Origin: JBFWMG01 sp050251715
GTDB taxonomy: Bacteria; Desulfobacterota; Desulfovibrionia; Desulfovibrionales; Desulfovibrionaceae
NCBI GenBank assembly: GCA_050251715.1
Contig: JBFWMG010000002.1
Span: 202,566 to 266,565 of the forward strand
Direction of reading: 5' to 3'
DNA length: 64,000 nucleotides
The translations under genes were made by a program, and so were the position numbers. The notes under the pieces were generated by a model. It ran no database searches and was not told where the DNA came from. It saw nothing but the letters and a program-made list of their open reading frames with translations. Of this stretch, positions 8,209 through 17,200 are shown piece after piece. The first letter of the stretch is position 1. Every line of letters begins with the position of its first letter.

Positions 8209-8691
8209 ATGCCCATCTTCAAGGCAAAAAAGGACACCACACACGGCAACAAGTTGTATTTCAAGGGACAGACGCAGTTCTTTCCCGAATCCGATGCGCC
8301 GCACCTGGAAAACTGGACCAACATGGGGGCGGGGGAAGCAGACGCCAGCGCAGCGCCCGAAGATCCCAACTGGCTGGTCGGGGCCGATTCGCTGCCTGCG
8401 GAGGTTACGCTCATTCCAGGAGGCACCAGCGTCCAGGCGGTATTTGTTGTGCAGAGCGCCCACGAGCGGGCGGGCCTGACCGTGGAAGAGTGGAACGGGC
8501 TGCCCGAGGAGGAGATTGCGCGGCACTGTGACCAGGAAGTGGAGCGGCTGCGCAAGAATGCGGCCCTGGAACGGCTGCGGCAGCTCCAGTGGCCAGACAT
8601 CCCGCATCACAACTCCGGCCTGGACAAGATTCTGGACGCCTTGGCCAGGGCCGAAGAAACCGCCAAGGCCGACGCGAACGCCAAGGAGTAA
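8209..8691 (+). CDS. Phage structural-module protein, unknown function
   Basis: 160 residues. The first 60 residues (GNKLYFKGQTQFFPESDAPH) look like a small beta domain; the C-terminal half is a charged helix (CDQEVERLRKNAALERLRQL). It sits between the decoration and tail-tube genes with a good AAAGGAG site. Possibly a head completion protein by position. Not recognised. Confidence 0.6.
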   Translation: MPIFKAKKDTTHGNKLYFKGQTQFFPESDAPHLENWTNMGAGEADASAAPEDPNWLVGADSLPAEVTLIPGGTSVQAVFVVQSAHERAGLTVEEWNGLPEEEIARHCDQEVERLRKNAALERLRQLQWPDIPHHNSGLDKILDALARAEETAKADANAKE

Positions 8692-8694
8692 CCC

Positions 8695-9279
8695 ATGGCC
8701 TCAAAGGTGGGCATTGCCAACGCCGCATTGGTGGAGCTGGGTCAGGACCGCATCACCAGCCTTGACCAGGACACCGAAGCCGCCCGTGTGGTGAACGACG
8801 TGTACGACGAGTTGCGCCTGACGCTCCTGCAGGAACACCCCTGGAACTTTGCGACCAGGCGGCGCGAACTGCCCTTGCTCGCTGAAACGCCATACTTTGG
8901 GTATGCGGCGGCCTTTGAGCTTCCGGTGGATTGCCTGCGCGTGCTGGCTACCAATCCGGAGACGACGGAATACCGCATCGAGGGCCGCAAGCTGCTATGC
9001 AACCGCAAGCAGGTGAGCATCCAATACGTGGGCGACGTGACCGATTCCAACCTCATGCCGCCCACGTTTCGCGCCGCCCTGGCGGCGCTCATCGCGGCCA
9101 AGGTGGCCCCCAAGCTCTCGCCGGACAAGAAAGGCGACATGGAGGTCCTGGCCTCGCGCAGCAAGGCCGCCGCGCGGTCAGCCGACAGCACGGGCGGCGG
9201 GTCGGTCCAGGCCGTGCGGCCCAACGCCTACGTGGCCTCCCGCCGTGGCCGCGTCGGCAGCAATGAGGAGGACGCATGA
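8695..9279 (+). CDS. Tail tubular protein A-like (adaptor, Gp11-type)
   Basis: 194 residues. The N-terminus MASKVGIANAALVELGQDRI, the EAARVVNDVYDELRLTLLQEHPWNFATRR region and the FELPVDCLRVL strand are typical of T7 Gp11/P22 Gp4-type adaptor proteins that attach the tail to the portal. The C-terminus is Gly/Ser-rich and basic. The stop overlaps the start of the nozzle gene by 4 nt. Confidence 0.75.
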   Translation: MASKVGIANAALVELGQDRITSLDQDTEAARVVNDVYDELRLTLLQEHPWNFATRRRELPLLAETPYFGYAAAFELPVDCLRVLATNPETTEYRIEGRKLLCNRKQVSIQYVGDVTDSNLMPPTFRAALAALIAAKVAPKLSPDKKGDMEVLASRSKAAARSADSTGGGSVQAVRPNAYVASRRGRVGSNEEDA

Positions 9280-11675
9280 GCGGCACCATACGGCCCATCG
9301 TCAACGCATTCACCTCCGGAGAACTGTCGCCACGCATGTATGGCCGCACCGACCATGAGAAATACTATGGTGGCGCACGGAAAATGAAAAATATGATCAG
9401 CCTGCCCCAGGGCGGAGCCACGTCGCGGGGCGGCTCGCGCATGGTGGGGCGGCTGCGCTATGCGTCCATGAAGGCGCGCCTTGTGCCATTCGATTTCAAC
9501 GACGACGCCGGACAGGCCTACGCGTTGGAGTTCGGGCACCAGTACATCCGCTTCTACCACGCGGGCGGTCTCATTCTGGATCCGGCGCAGCTGATGGTGA
9601 ATGGCGGGTTTGATTCGGACATATCCGGCTGGACGGACGCCAGCGAAGACGGCGGCGGCATTGCCCATGACGCGGAGGAAGGTTGCCTGGCGTTGACCGG
9701 GAACGGCGTGGCGGGGGGCTTTGCCTCGCAGTCCATGGCTGTCGTGGCGGGAGAGCCGTACCGGCTGACCTTTGAGATCAAGGACGGCGGCGGGTTGACC
9801 GACGATGACGACGTGCTCGTGAGCGTGGGTGAGACAGAGGGCGGTGGCGAGATCGTTGCGGAAGCGCCTTTTGCGCGCGGCCAGCACAGCATGGAGATCA
9901 CGCCCGCGTCCTCGACCGTGCATATCCGCTTTGGCAACCGCAACGCGGACACCCGCCGCGTGGACACCGTGTCCCTCGTGCTCGGCTACTACCAGATTTC
10001 CTCACCTTGGACAGAAGACCAGCTTGCTGGCCTTGATTGGGTGCAGACCGCAGACACCATATATCTGGCGCACGGCCAGGTGCAGCCCCACACCTTGGTG
10101 CGCAACGGCCACGCCGACTGGACCCTTGCGGCCATGACCTTTACCGGTGCGCCGGAGGACTGGACCGCAGGCAACTGGCCCCGGCTGGTCACCATATTCG
10201 AGGACAGGTTGACCCTGGCCGCCGCGTCGTCCAAGCCATACACGGTATGGATGTCGCGCACCAGCGCGTACAACGATTTCCGCACCAACACCGCAGAGGA
10301 AGGGGCTGACCCCCTGGCCACGGATTCCATCATCATTACCATCACCGGCAAGAAGATGAACGGCGTCATGTGGCTGATGGACAAGGACGCGCTGTTTGCG
10401 GGAACGGCGTCCGCAGAGGTCAAGATTTGGTCCGGTTCGTCAGGTGAGCCTCTCACGCCCGATGCGTTCCAGAGCACCCGTGTCAGCACCTACGGCAGCG
10501 CGGCGGTCAGGCCCTTGCTGGTGGCCAACGCCATTGTTTTCGTCTCGCAAAGCCGGAAGAAGGTGCGCCACGTCCTGTTCGACTACACCAGCGACGAATA
10601 CAAGGCACCGGAATTTTCCATCCTGTCCGAACATCTGATCCAGGCGGGCGTCGTGGCCATGGACTACGCCGCAGATCCTGACGGGATACTGTGGTGCGTG
10701 CTGGCCGACGGGTCGCTGGTGGGCTGCACCTATCTTGTGGATGAAAAGGTCATTGCCTGGCACCCCCACGAGTTGGGCGGCGGCGGCAAGGTGGAATCCC
10801 TGTGCGTGACGCCGGGCGAAAAAGGCGGCGACGTGTGGCTTGTGGTGCGCCGGACCTTGAACGGGCAGCAGGTGCGCACCGTGGAGCTGCTGGAAGCCTC
10901 GTATAACGGATATGGACAGGTGGACGCCCGCGCCGCTTATTGCGTGGACTGCGGCCTGTCCACCGGGGGCACCCTCATCACGGGCGTGGAGCGGGCCGAT
11001 CCGGTGCTTGTGACCGCCCCTGGCCATGGGCTGGCCCAAGGCCGCGCCATATCCATCGCCGACGCAGCAGGCATGACGGAAATCAATGGCGACTGGAAAG
11101 TGGGCGTGGCGGACTATGAATCCTTTACCCTGCGCGACGCGGCGGGCGCGGATGTGGACGGCGCGGCCTGGGCGCACTGGGACGGCGGCGGCGTGGTGTA
11201 CGGCAAGATCACGGAAGTTGCGGGCCTGAACCACCTGAACGGGCACGACGTGCAATGCCTGGCCGACGGGGCCGTGGTGTCAGTTGCCGTGCGGAATGGC
11301 CGCGCAACCCTGCCGCGTGCGGCGGCGCGGGTGCATGTGGGCTTGGGATTTTCGGCCCTGCTGCAACCCATGCCCATGGAGGTGGGCAACCAGTACGCGA
11401 CATTCCAGGGGCGGCGCAAGCGCATCATGGGTGTGACTGTCCGGTTTCTGCACACCGTGGGCGGGCGCATCTGCGCAGGGGATGACGTGGCGGACAAGTA
11501 CGAGACGGTCAAGGTGTCGCGCAGCGGCCCGAACAAGGCGCCATCGCTGCGCACGGGCGACGAGCGGATTGCGCTGGCCGGAGGCTCGGACACCACCGGG
11601 CTGTACACGATCCGGCAGGACGAGCCCTTGCCCATGACCGTTACCGCCTTCATGCCCGAGGTGGACAATGGCTAG
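9276..11675 (+). CDS. Tail nozzle/stabilisation protein with inserted CBM-like domain
   Basis: 799 residues. The N-terminus (GTIRPIVNAFTSGELSPRMY and GRTDHEKYYGGARKMKNM) is characteristic of phage tail stabilisation/nozzle proteins (T7 Gp12-like). Residues about 105-235 look like an insertion: VNGGFDSDISGWTDASEDGG opens a jelly-roll of carbohydrate-binding type (CBM_4_9-like), ending near HIRFGNRNADTRRVDTVSLV. The remainder continues the beta-rich nozzle body, for example SPWTEDQLAGLDWVQTADTI. The insertion could help in receptor or surface-sugar contact. Coupled to the previous gene by ATGA and overlapping the next by 8 nt. Confidence 0.75.
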   Translation: MSGTIRPIVNAFTSGELSPRMYGRTDHEKYYGGARKMKNMISLPQGGATSRGGSRMVGRLRYASMKARLVPFDFNDDAGQAYALEFGHQYIRFYHAGGLILDPAQLMVNGGFDSDISGWTDASEDGGGIAHDAEEGCLALTGNGVAGGFASQSMAVVAGEPYRLTFEIKDGGGLTDDDDVLVSVGETEGGGEIVAEAPFARGQHSMEITPASSTVHIRFGNRNADTRRVDTVSLVLGYYQISSPWTEDQLAGLDWVQTADTIYLAHGQVQPHTLVRNGHADWTLAAMTFTGAPEDWTAGNWPRLVTIFEDRLTLAAASSKPYTVWMSRTSAYNDFRTNTAEEGADPLATDSIIITITGKKMNGVMWLMDKDALFAGTASAEVKIWSGSSGEPLTPDAFQSTRVSTYGSAAVRPLLVANAIVFVSQSRKKVRHVLFDYTSDEYKAPEFSILSEHLIQAGVVAMDYAADPDGILWCVLADGSLVGCTYLVDEKVIAWHPHELGGGGKVESLCVTPGEKGGDVWLVVRRTLNGQQVRTVELLEASYNGYGQVDARAAYCVDCGLSTGGTLITGVERADPVLVTAPGHGLAQGRAISIADAAGMTEINGDWKVGVADYESFTLRDAAGADVDGAAWAHWDGGGVVYGKITEVAGLNHLNGHDVQCLADGAVVSVAVRNGRATLPRAAARVHVGLGFSALLQPMPMEVGNQYATFQGRRKRIMGVTVRFLHTVGGRICAGDDVADKYETVKVSRSGPNKAPSLRTGDERIALAGGSDTTGLYTIRQDEPLPMTVTAFMPEVDNG

Positions 11676-12126
11676 CCTGACTATCGTGCCCATGGAGCCG
11701 GAACACCTGGTGCGCATAGACCTGCGCGATTTCGACGCCAAGGGGCTGCGGGCCTGGCCCGCCTTTGCCTCGCGCTACAAGCTGGCCCGGTTCTACCAAA
11801 GCGGCGGCCCAACCTGGAGCGGCCTGGACGGGGATACCGTCGTTGCCTGCGCCGGCGTGTGGTTCGAGCGGCGGGAACTGGCCCACGGCTGGGCGGTGAC
11901 AAGTGCGCATGTCGCGGCTCACGCCCTGTCGTTCCACAAGGCCTTTCGGCGGCACATCGAGGCGGTGTGGAATGATTTTCCTCAACTGCGGCGGCTGCAA
12001 ACCTGTGTGCACGCGGACCATACCGTGAGCCAGGCGTGGCTTGGGCGGCTGGGGCTGGAACCAGAGGGGCGCATGCGCCGTTTTTTGAACGGTGACGATT
12101 ACATATTGTACGCGAGGGTGCGCTGA
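11668..12126 (+). CDS. Phage Gp13-type protein with acetyltransferase-like fold
   Basis: 152 residues. The run WSGLDGDTVVACAGVWFERR, the central HVAAHALSFHKAFRRHI and the C-terminal AWLGRLGLEPEGRMRRF match the T7 Gp13/DUF2833 group, which has a GNAT-like fold and acts in virion morphogenesis. Catalytic acetyltransferase activity is not implied. It overlaps both neighbours by a few bases, so translation is coupled. Confidence 0.6.
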   Translation: MASLTIVPMEPEHLVRIDLRDFDAKGLRAWPAFASRYKLARFYQSGGPTWSGLDGDTVVACAGVWFERRELAHGWAVTSAHVAAHALSFHKAFRRHIEAVWNDFPQLRRLQTCVHADHTVSQAWLGRLGLEPEGRMRRFLNGDDYILYARVR

Positions 12127-12755
12127 TGGCTTCTTTTCTCGTTGGTTTGGCGGCGGAAGGCGGCGCGCCGGCGACCGCCGGGCTCTTCGGGGTGGGGGGG
12201 TCGCTGGCCTGGACGGGCAGCATGATGGAGTCGGCCATGCCTGTCATATCCGGCGTGGCCACCGTGGGCAAGATTGCCACGGATGTGGTGCAGGGGCAGC
12301 AGACGGCGCGCAATACCGCGCAGTGGGCGGAGTATAACGCCAGTGTCGCCGCCCGAAACGCCGCGCAGGCCGAGGCGGAAGCAAAGCGGAACGCCGAGAC
12401 GGCCAGGATACAGGGCGAGCAGGAGAAGTCGGAAGCCGCAGCGGAATTTGAGCGCCAGCAGGCGGCGCGCATCGTGCGGATGACGGCGAGCGGCGTGGAC
12501 CTCTCCACGGGGTCGCCCCTTGAGCAGTTGGCCATCGCCCGCGCCACCAACGAACTGAACATGCTGACCCTGGATTATAACCACGACAGCCAGGTCGAAT
12601 CCATTTTGTACGGTGGCAAGACCACGTCGTCGGCCTATACCAGCGACGCCAACCTGTATGCCTCCAAGGCGTCAGCAGCAAAAAAAGGGTCGGCCTGGTC
12701 TACGGGATCGACCATTCTCACGGGCGGCCTGAACCTGCTCAAGGACTGGGCATAG
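12126..12755 (+). CDS. Internal virion (ejection) protein, Gp14-like
   Basis: 209 residues with a hydrophobic, glycine-rich N-terminus (residues 1-50) followed by a long Ala/Glu-rich helix (residues about 65-110, as in ARNAAQAEAEAKRNAETARI). The conserved RIVRMTASGVDLSTGSPLEQ segment is typical of T7 Gp14-like ejection proteins that form a pore through the host envelope. Its place before two larger ejection proteins agrees with this. Confidence 0.7.
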   Translation: MASFLVGLAAEGGAPATAGLFGVGGSLAWTGSMMESAMPVISGVATVGKIATDVVQGQQTARNTAQWAEYNASVAARNAAQAEAEAKRNAETARIQGEQEKSEAAAEFERQQAARIVRMTASGVDLSTGSPLEQLAIARATNELNMLTLDYNHDSQVESILYGGKTTSSAYTSDANLYASKASAAKKGSAWSTGSTILTGGLNLLKDWA

Positions 12756-12757
12756 CC

Positions 12758-14296
12758 ATGGCTGAAATACCCAAAGCAGAGATCGTGCGGGCGACCGGCA
12801 CCATGGTGAGCGGCGCAATGACCCCATATGCCAGAGGCGTGGACGTCGCCACGCCGTTGGCCGCCGCGTCGCAGGTGCTGGGGGCGCTGGGAGAGCTTGG
12901 CCAGGAGTACAAGCAGGCCGAACGCGAGGAAACCTGGGCGCGGGCGCGCACGGAAACATACCGGGATCTTGTGCAGCTTTCCGTTACCGTGGAACAGCAG
13001 ACCGATCCGGACGCGGTGGCCACCACCTGGAACAGCGGGCTTGAGGACATCCGGTCCCGCTACGGGGAGCGGATGGCGGGCGACGGCAAGATGCTCAACG
13101 CCTGGCAGGTCTATTTTGATGACCAGGCGGTGCGGCTGGGCGTGGGTGTGGATAAGGTGCGCAGCCAGCGCGTGGTGGACAAGGGCCGCGCGGGGCTGGC
13201 CACCACGCTGAACACCTACCTGGAAGGCATCCCTGCGGCCAAGACGGCGGAAGATTTTGACAGGATGATGACCGACGGGTTGACCGCCATTGACCGCAAG
13301 CGCCAGCTCGGCATCATCTCCGAGGTGGAGGCGGTCAACCAGTCGCAAGGCTTTCGCGCCTCGTTCGAGCAGGGCGTTGCCCGCCGCAACGCGGAATCCA
13401 CCTACAACGCGGCCATCGGCGCGGGCAGTCCCGAAGCGGCCCAGGCCATCATTGACCAGCATTTGAGCGGAGAGGCCCACGCCAAGACCTCCAAGGCCGT
13501 GTCCACCCATTACGCCCAGCAGCGCGAGGCGACGGCGCGGGAAGAAGAAGAGCGCGTGCGGCAGGTCAACCGTGGGTTTTTGTCCAAGGCGGCGTCGGGC
13601 AAGCTGTCCGTGCAGGAGGTGCTTGCCGCGCCCATCCCGTGGGAGAAACAGGAGCACTGGCTTGCGGCCATCAAGGCGTCGGCCAAAGGCGGCGAGGGCA
13701 AGGCCAAGACCGATCCGGCCACATGGGTCATGGTCGGCGCGAAAATCCGCGCGGGCGAGATCACGGACGAGGAGCAGTTGCTGCCCTACGTGCAGGACGG
13801 AAAGCTGACCCTGGCCGACATGAAGCTGCGGGCCGGGGACATCGACAAGCAGCGCGAGGCGGCAGGAAAGGGCAGCAAAGGCAATGTGGACTATTTTGGC
13901 CTGGGCGAAGACCTTTTCAAGCGTACCTTCAAAGGCGACGACGACAAGCTGGCCAAACTGCCGGACTTCTTGGCCCTGCTGGAAAGCCATGTGAAAAAGG
14001 AGAGCCTGGAAGGGCCGGCCATCTACAAGAAGGCCAAGGAACTGATGGAGCCCATGGAGCTGACCACGCTCCAGAAGGCTCTTGACTGGCTTCCGTTCGT
14101 GAACCCGGAGAAGCTGCGCTACGAAGACGAACTGTCTAAGCCGTTCCTGGACGATGGTGATGATGCCGCCCCGTCCGCCGCTCCTGCCGACGCGCAGCGC
14201 GAGGCGGCCATGGCGTGGCTTGCCGCCCACGGCGCTCCGGTGACCGCAGCGAACATACAGGCCGTCATCGACAAGGGCCTAGCGGGGAAGAAGTGA
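12758..14296 (+). CDS. Internal virion (ejection) protein, Gp15-like
   Basis: 512 residues, highly helical and charged, with a glycine/alanine N-terminus (TMVSGAMTPYARGVDVATPL) and long amphipathic helices. No enzymatic motif is seen. The order (Gp14-like, this, giant protein) matches the T7 trio of Gp14, Gp15 and Gp16, which assemble a conduit for DNA entry. Sequence similarity to Gp15 itself is not evident by eye, so the call is mainly positional. Confidence 0.6.
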   Translation: MAEIPKAEIVRATGTMVSGAMTPYARGVDVATPLAAASQVLGALGELGQEYKQAEREETWARARTETYRDLVQLSVTVEQQTDPDAVATTWNSGLEDIRSRYGERMAGDGKMLNAWQVYFDDQAVRLGVGVDKVRSQRVVDKGRAGLATTLNTYLEGIPAAKTAEDFDRMMTDGLTAIDRKRQLGIISEVEAVNQSQGFRASFEQGVARRNAESTYNAAIGAGSPEAAQAIIDQHLSGEAHAKTSKAVSTHYAQQREATAREEEERVRQVNRGFLSKAASGKLSVQEVLAAPIPWEKQEHWLAAIKASAKGGEGKAKTDPATWVMVGAKIRAGEITDEEQLLPYVQDGKLTLADMKLRAGDIDKQREAAGKGSKGNVDYFGLGEDLFKRTFKGDDDKLAKLPDFLALLESHVKKESLEGPAIYKKAKELMEPMELTTLQKALDWLPFVNPEKLRYEDELSKPFLDDGDDAAPSAAPADAQREAAMAWLAAHGAPVTAANIQAVIDKGLAGKK

Positions 14297-17200
14297 TGCC
14301 TGATCTCTCCTTCCTGCCCGACCAGCCCGGCGCCAGCGCCACCCCTGACCTCTCCTTCTTGCCGGACAAACCGGGCCAGGGCGAGAGGGCGACCGATCTT
14401 TCCTTCTTGCCCGACGCGGCACAGGAGCGGTCCGCCGCGCCTGTTGCGCCCGCCGTGCTGGCCAATGACAGCGGAGGCCCGGCGTTGCGCCAGGGCGATG
14501 CGCCAAGTTTTTGGACGCGGATGATGGACTCCATGCGGGACACGTCCGCCGAGCGTGCCCGCGCCGACAACGCCGTGTCCATGCACGAGGCCTTGGCCGG
14601 GGAGGGCAAGCCCCTGCCCATTGCCGAGGCTTTTGCCCGTCATGACGAACTGTCGAGCGAGCTTGGCCTGCGCGGCCAGCCCACCAACGCCAAGATGCTG
14701 GAGCTTGGCCTTGGCGCGGGGCTCATGTCCACCACCCTGGGCGCGTCCGCGCCGCTGCACATGCTGGGCAAGCTGGGCGTGGGCCTGGCCGAGTACGCCG
14801 CCCTGGGCGAGGCCGTGTCGTTCATAGACGCCAAGGCCAGGGGCAATGCGTACCAGTTCGGCCAGCCCAAGGGCCTGGGCGATTATGTGTTACCCGAGAC
14901 ACCCACGACAGGCGCGGCGCTGGTGGTGGAGATGGCCGACTTTATCGCCAAGGGCGGCGTCATCCACGCGCTCAACAAGTCCGTGGCCGGGTTGGGGGAC
15001 AAGGCGTTGACCACGCTCATCCGCCAGAAGAGCGTGGAATACAACATGCCGCGCACCGTGTTCATCGACGCGGAAAAGGTCAAGGAGGTGCTGCGCACCG
15101 GAGAGGGCGACGCGCCTCAGGGCGTCACGCCCGAGGAACTGGACCTTATCAACACCCTGGGCAACGGGCTGCGCGACGCCGTGCACAACGGCGTGGATAT
15201 TGAAGTGCCTGTGGAACAGGTGGTCACCTGGGCGGACCGGCCCTGGTGGCGCCTGGTCAAGGGCATGGTCAAGGCATCGCCCTATGAGCGGGTGACCGTG
15301 ACAAGGCCGGGTGAGCCCTCGGCGCGGGGGCGGCAGGGCATGATCCCGGAGCGGACGGGCGAGGCGCGCACGCCCGAGGACGTGCGCGAGGATCTGAATG
15401 GGCCGGAGGGCTGGGCCGGGCGGGAGGAGCCCGCGGCTGATGCCGATGCCGAGATCGCCGCGAAGCTGCATGAGGAATTCAACCGCATTCGGGCCAGGTC
15501 AGGCGGCGCGGTTCCGGAAGAAATTCAGGTACAGCCGGATCAGGACGCCCAGGCCATTTCCCCCCGCTCCGGCCACGCGGCGCATTTCTACCAGAAACGC
15601 GCCGAGGAGGTGGCGGCGGAACTGAACGCGCTCGGCGCCAAGGCGGAAGCCGTCGAGGTCGGTCCCAAGAAATGGCAAGTCATGCTCCATGAGGGCGTGA
15701 GCATGCCCGCCGCCCAGATGCGCGAGGCCATTGGCGGGATGGTGGACTCTGTGACGCGCGGCAAATCGGCCCCACCGTTATATCACGGCGTTGTCGGCCC
15801 GGAACTCGCGGCCAGGTTGCGCATCGAGGGAAACCTTGAGGGCGTTCTCGGGTATCGCAGAGTCATCAACGCCGAAGACATCCGGCACGCGTGGGAACGG
15901 CATGGCCCATCGGCGCGGCAGGCCACAAACCTGCTCCCCGTCACCAAGGATGATTTCTTGCTTCTGCCGGATTTGCTGGAGTCTCCGGACTACATAGGCC
16001 AGGGCAATCCCGGCTCAGTGCAGCTTTGGAAGCGGGTTAACGGGTATCTTGTGGCCGTGGAGGCCACAAAGGCGAAAAAAGGCAAGCTGGAGTTTCGAAC
16101 CCTTTGGAAGGTGTCTCGGGGCAATGTCAGGATCGAAGACGGCAGGCCGGTGGTGGTTCAGCCTGGAGATGCAATCGCGCCCGGCGTCCTCAATGCCCCT
16201 GCCCGTCTGGCTCGGCGCCCCGAAGAAACGTCCAGTGAACGTCACCAGGCGACGACTGCACAATCTATAATAGGCGAAGAGAATGCAGAAGGCAAGCCGA
16301 TTGCGGGCGAGAGAGGAAAACCGATCAAGGGCAAGGCGCATCTTGCCGAGGGGGGCGGCTACGGCATGCCCATGGCGGATGTCGAGGCGGCGCTTGCGTC
16401 GCTTCAGGCCGCCGCGCCCCGCGCCCTGCCGCTCCACGTCCACCAGTCCATAGCCGACGCGCCCGCATCCGTGCAGGCTCTTGTGGCCGAACAGCCCGGC
16501 CCGGTGGCCGCCATATGGGATGGCCAGGGCGTGCACCTGTTCGCCGACCACATTCCCTCGCCAGAAGCGGCCCTGGACATCTGGATCGAAGAGCAGGGTG
16601 TGCATCAGGGCCTGCGCACCTTTTTCGCCAACGACGCCGACGCGGTGGTCTGGCTGGAAGAGGTGGCCAAGACCTTGGGCAAGGACGGCCTGTCCGAACT
16701 GGCCGACATCTACAACCTGGATCTGTCCAACCCCGACGACATCCTGATTGCTGCGGAAGAGGCTATTGGCCGCATCGCCGCGCGCATCGACCTTGGCCAG
16801 GATCTGTCCGAGCCGGAACGCACCGCTTGGCAGCGTTTTGTGGAGCTGGTCAAGGACTGGCTGCGCAAGCTTGGCGCACGCTTCACCCTGGCCGAGGAAG
16901 AGCTGGAGCGCCAGGTGGCGCGCATCGTGCGCAGCATCTTTGAGCCGGGCGACGCGGCGGGGGCGGACGCCTTGCCCGCCCGCGCCCATGTGCGCCCCCC
17001 CAAGGAAGAAACCGCCTATCTGCTGGAGCTGTTCAAGCGCGGCGACACCACTACCACCATCCGCAGCGCGGCGGGCATCCTGCGGCGGTATCTCGGCCCC
17101 AAGGAACGCGAGGCCATGAACGCCTGGGCCGGGGCGGCGTCCTCCGACGACTGGAGCCCAAAGGCCGAAGCGGCCCTGGCCGACCTGTTCACCTACTACA

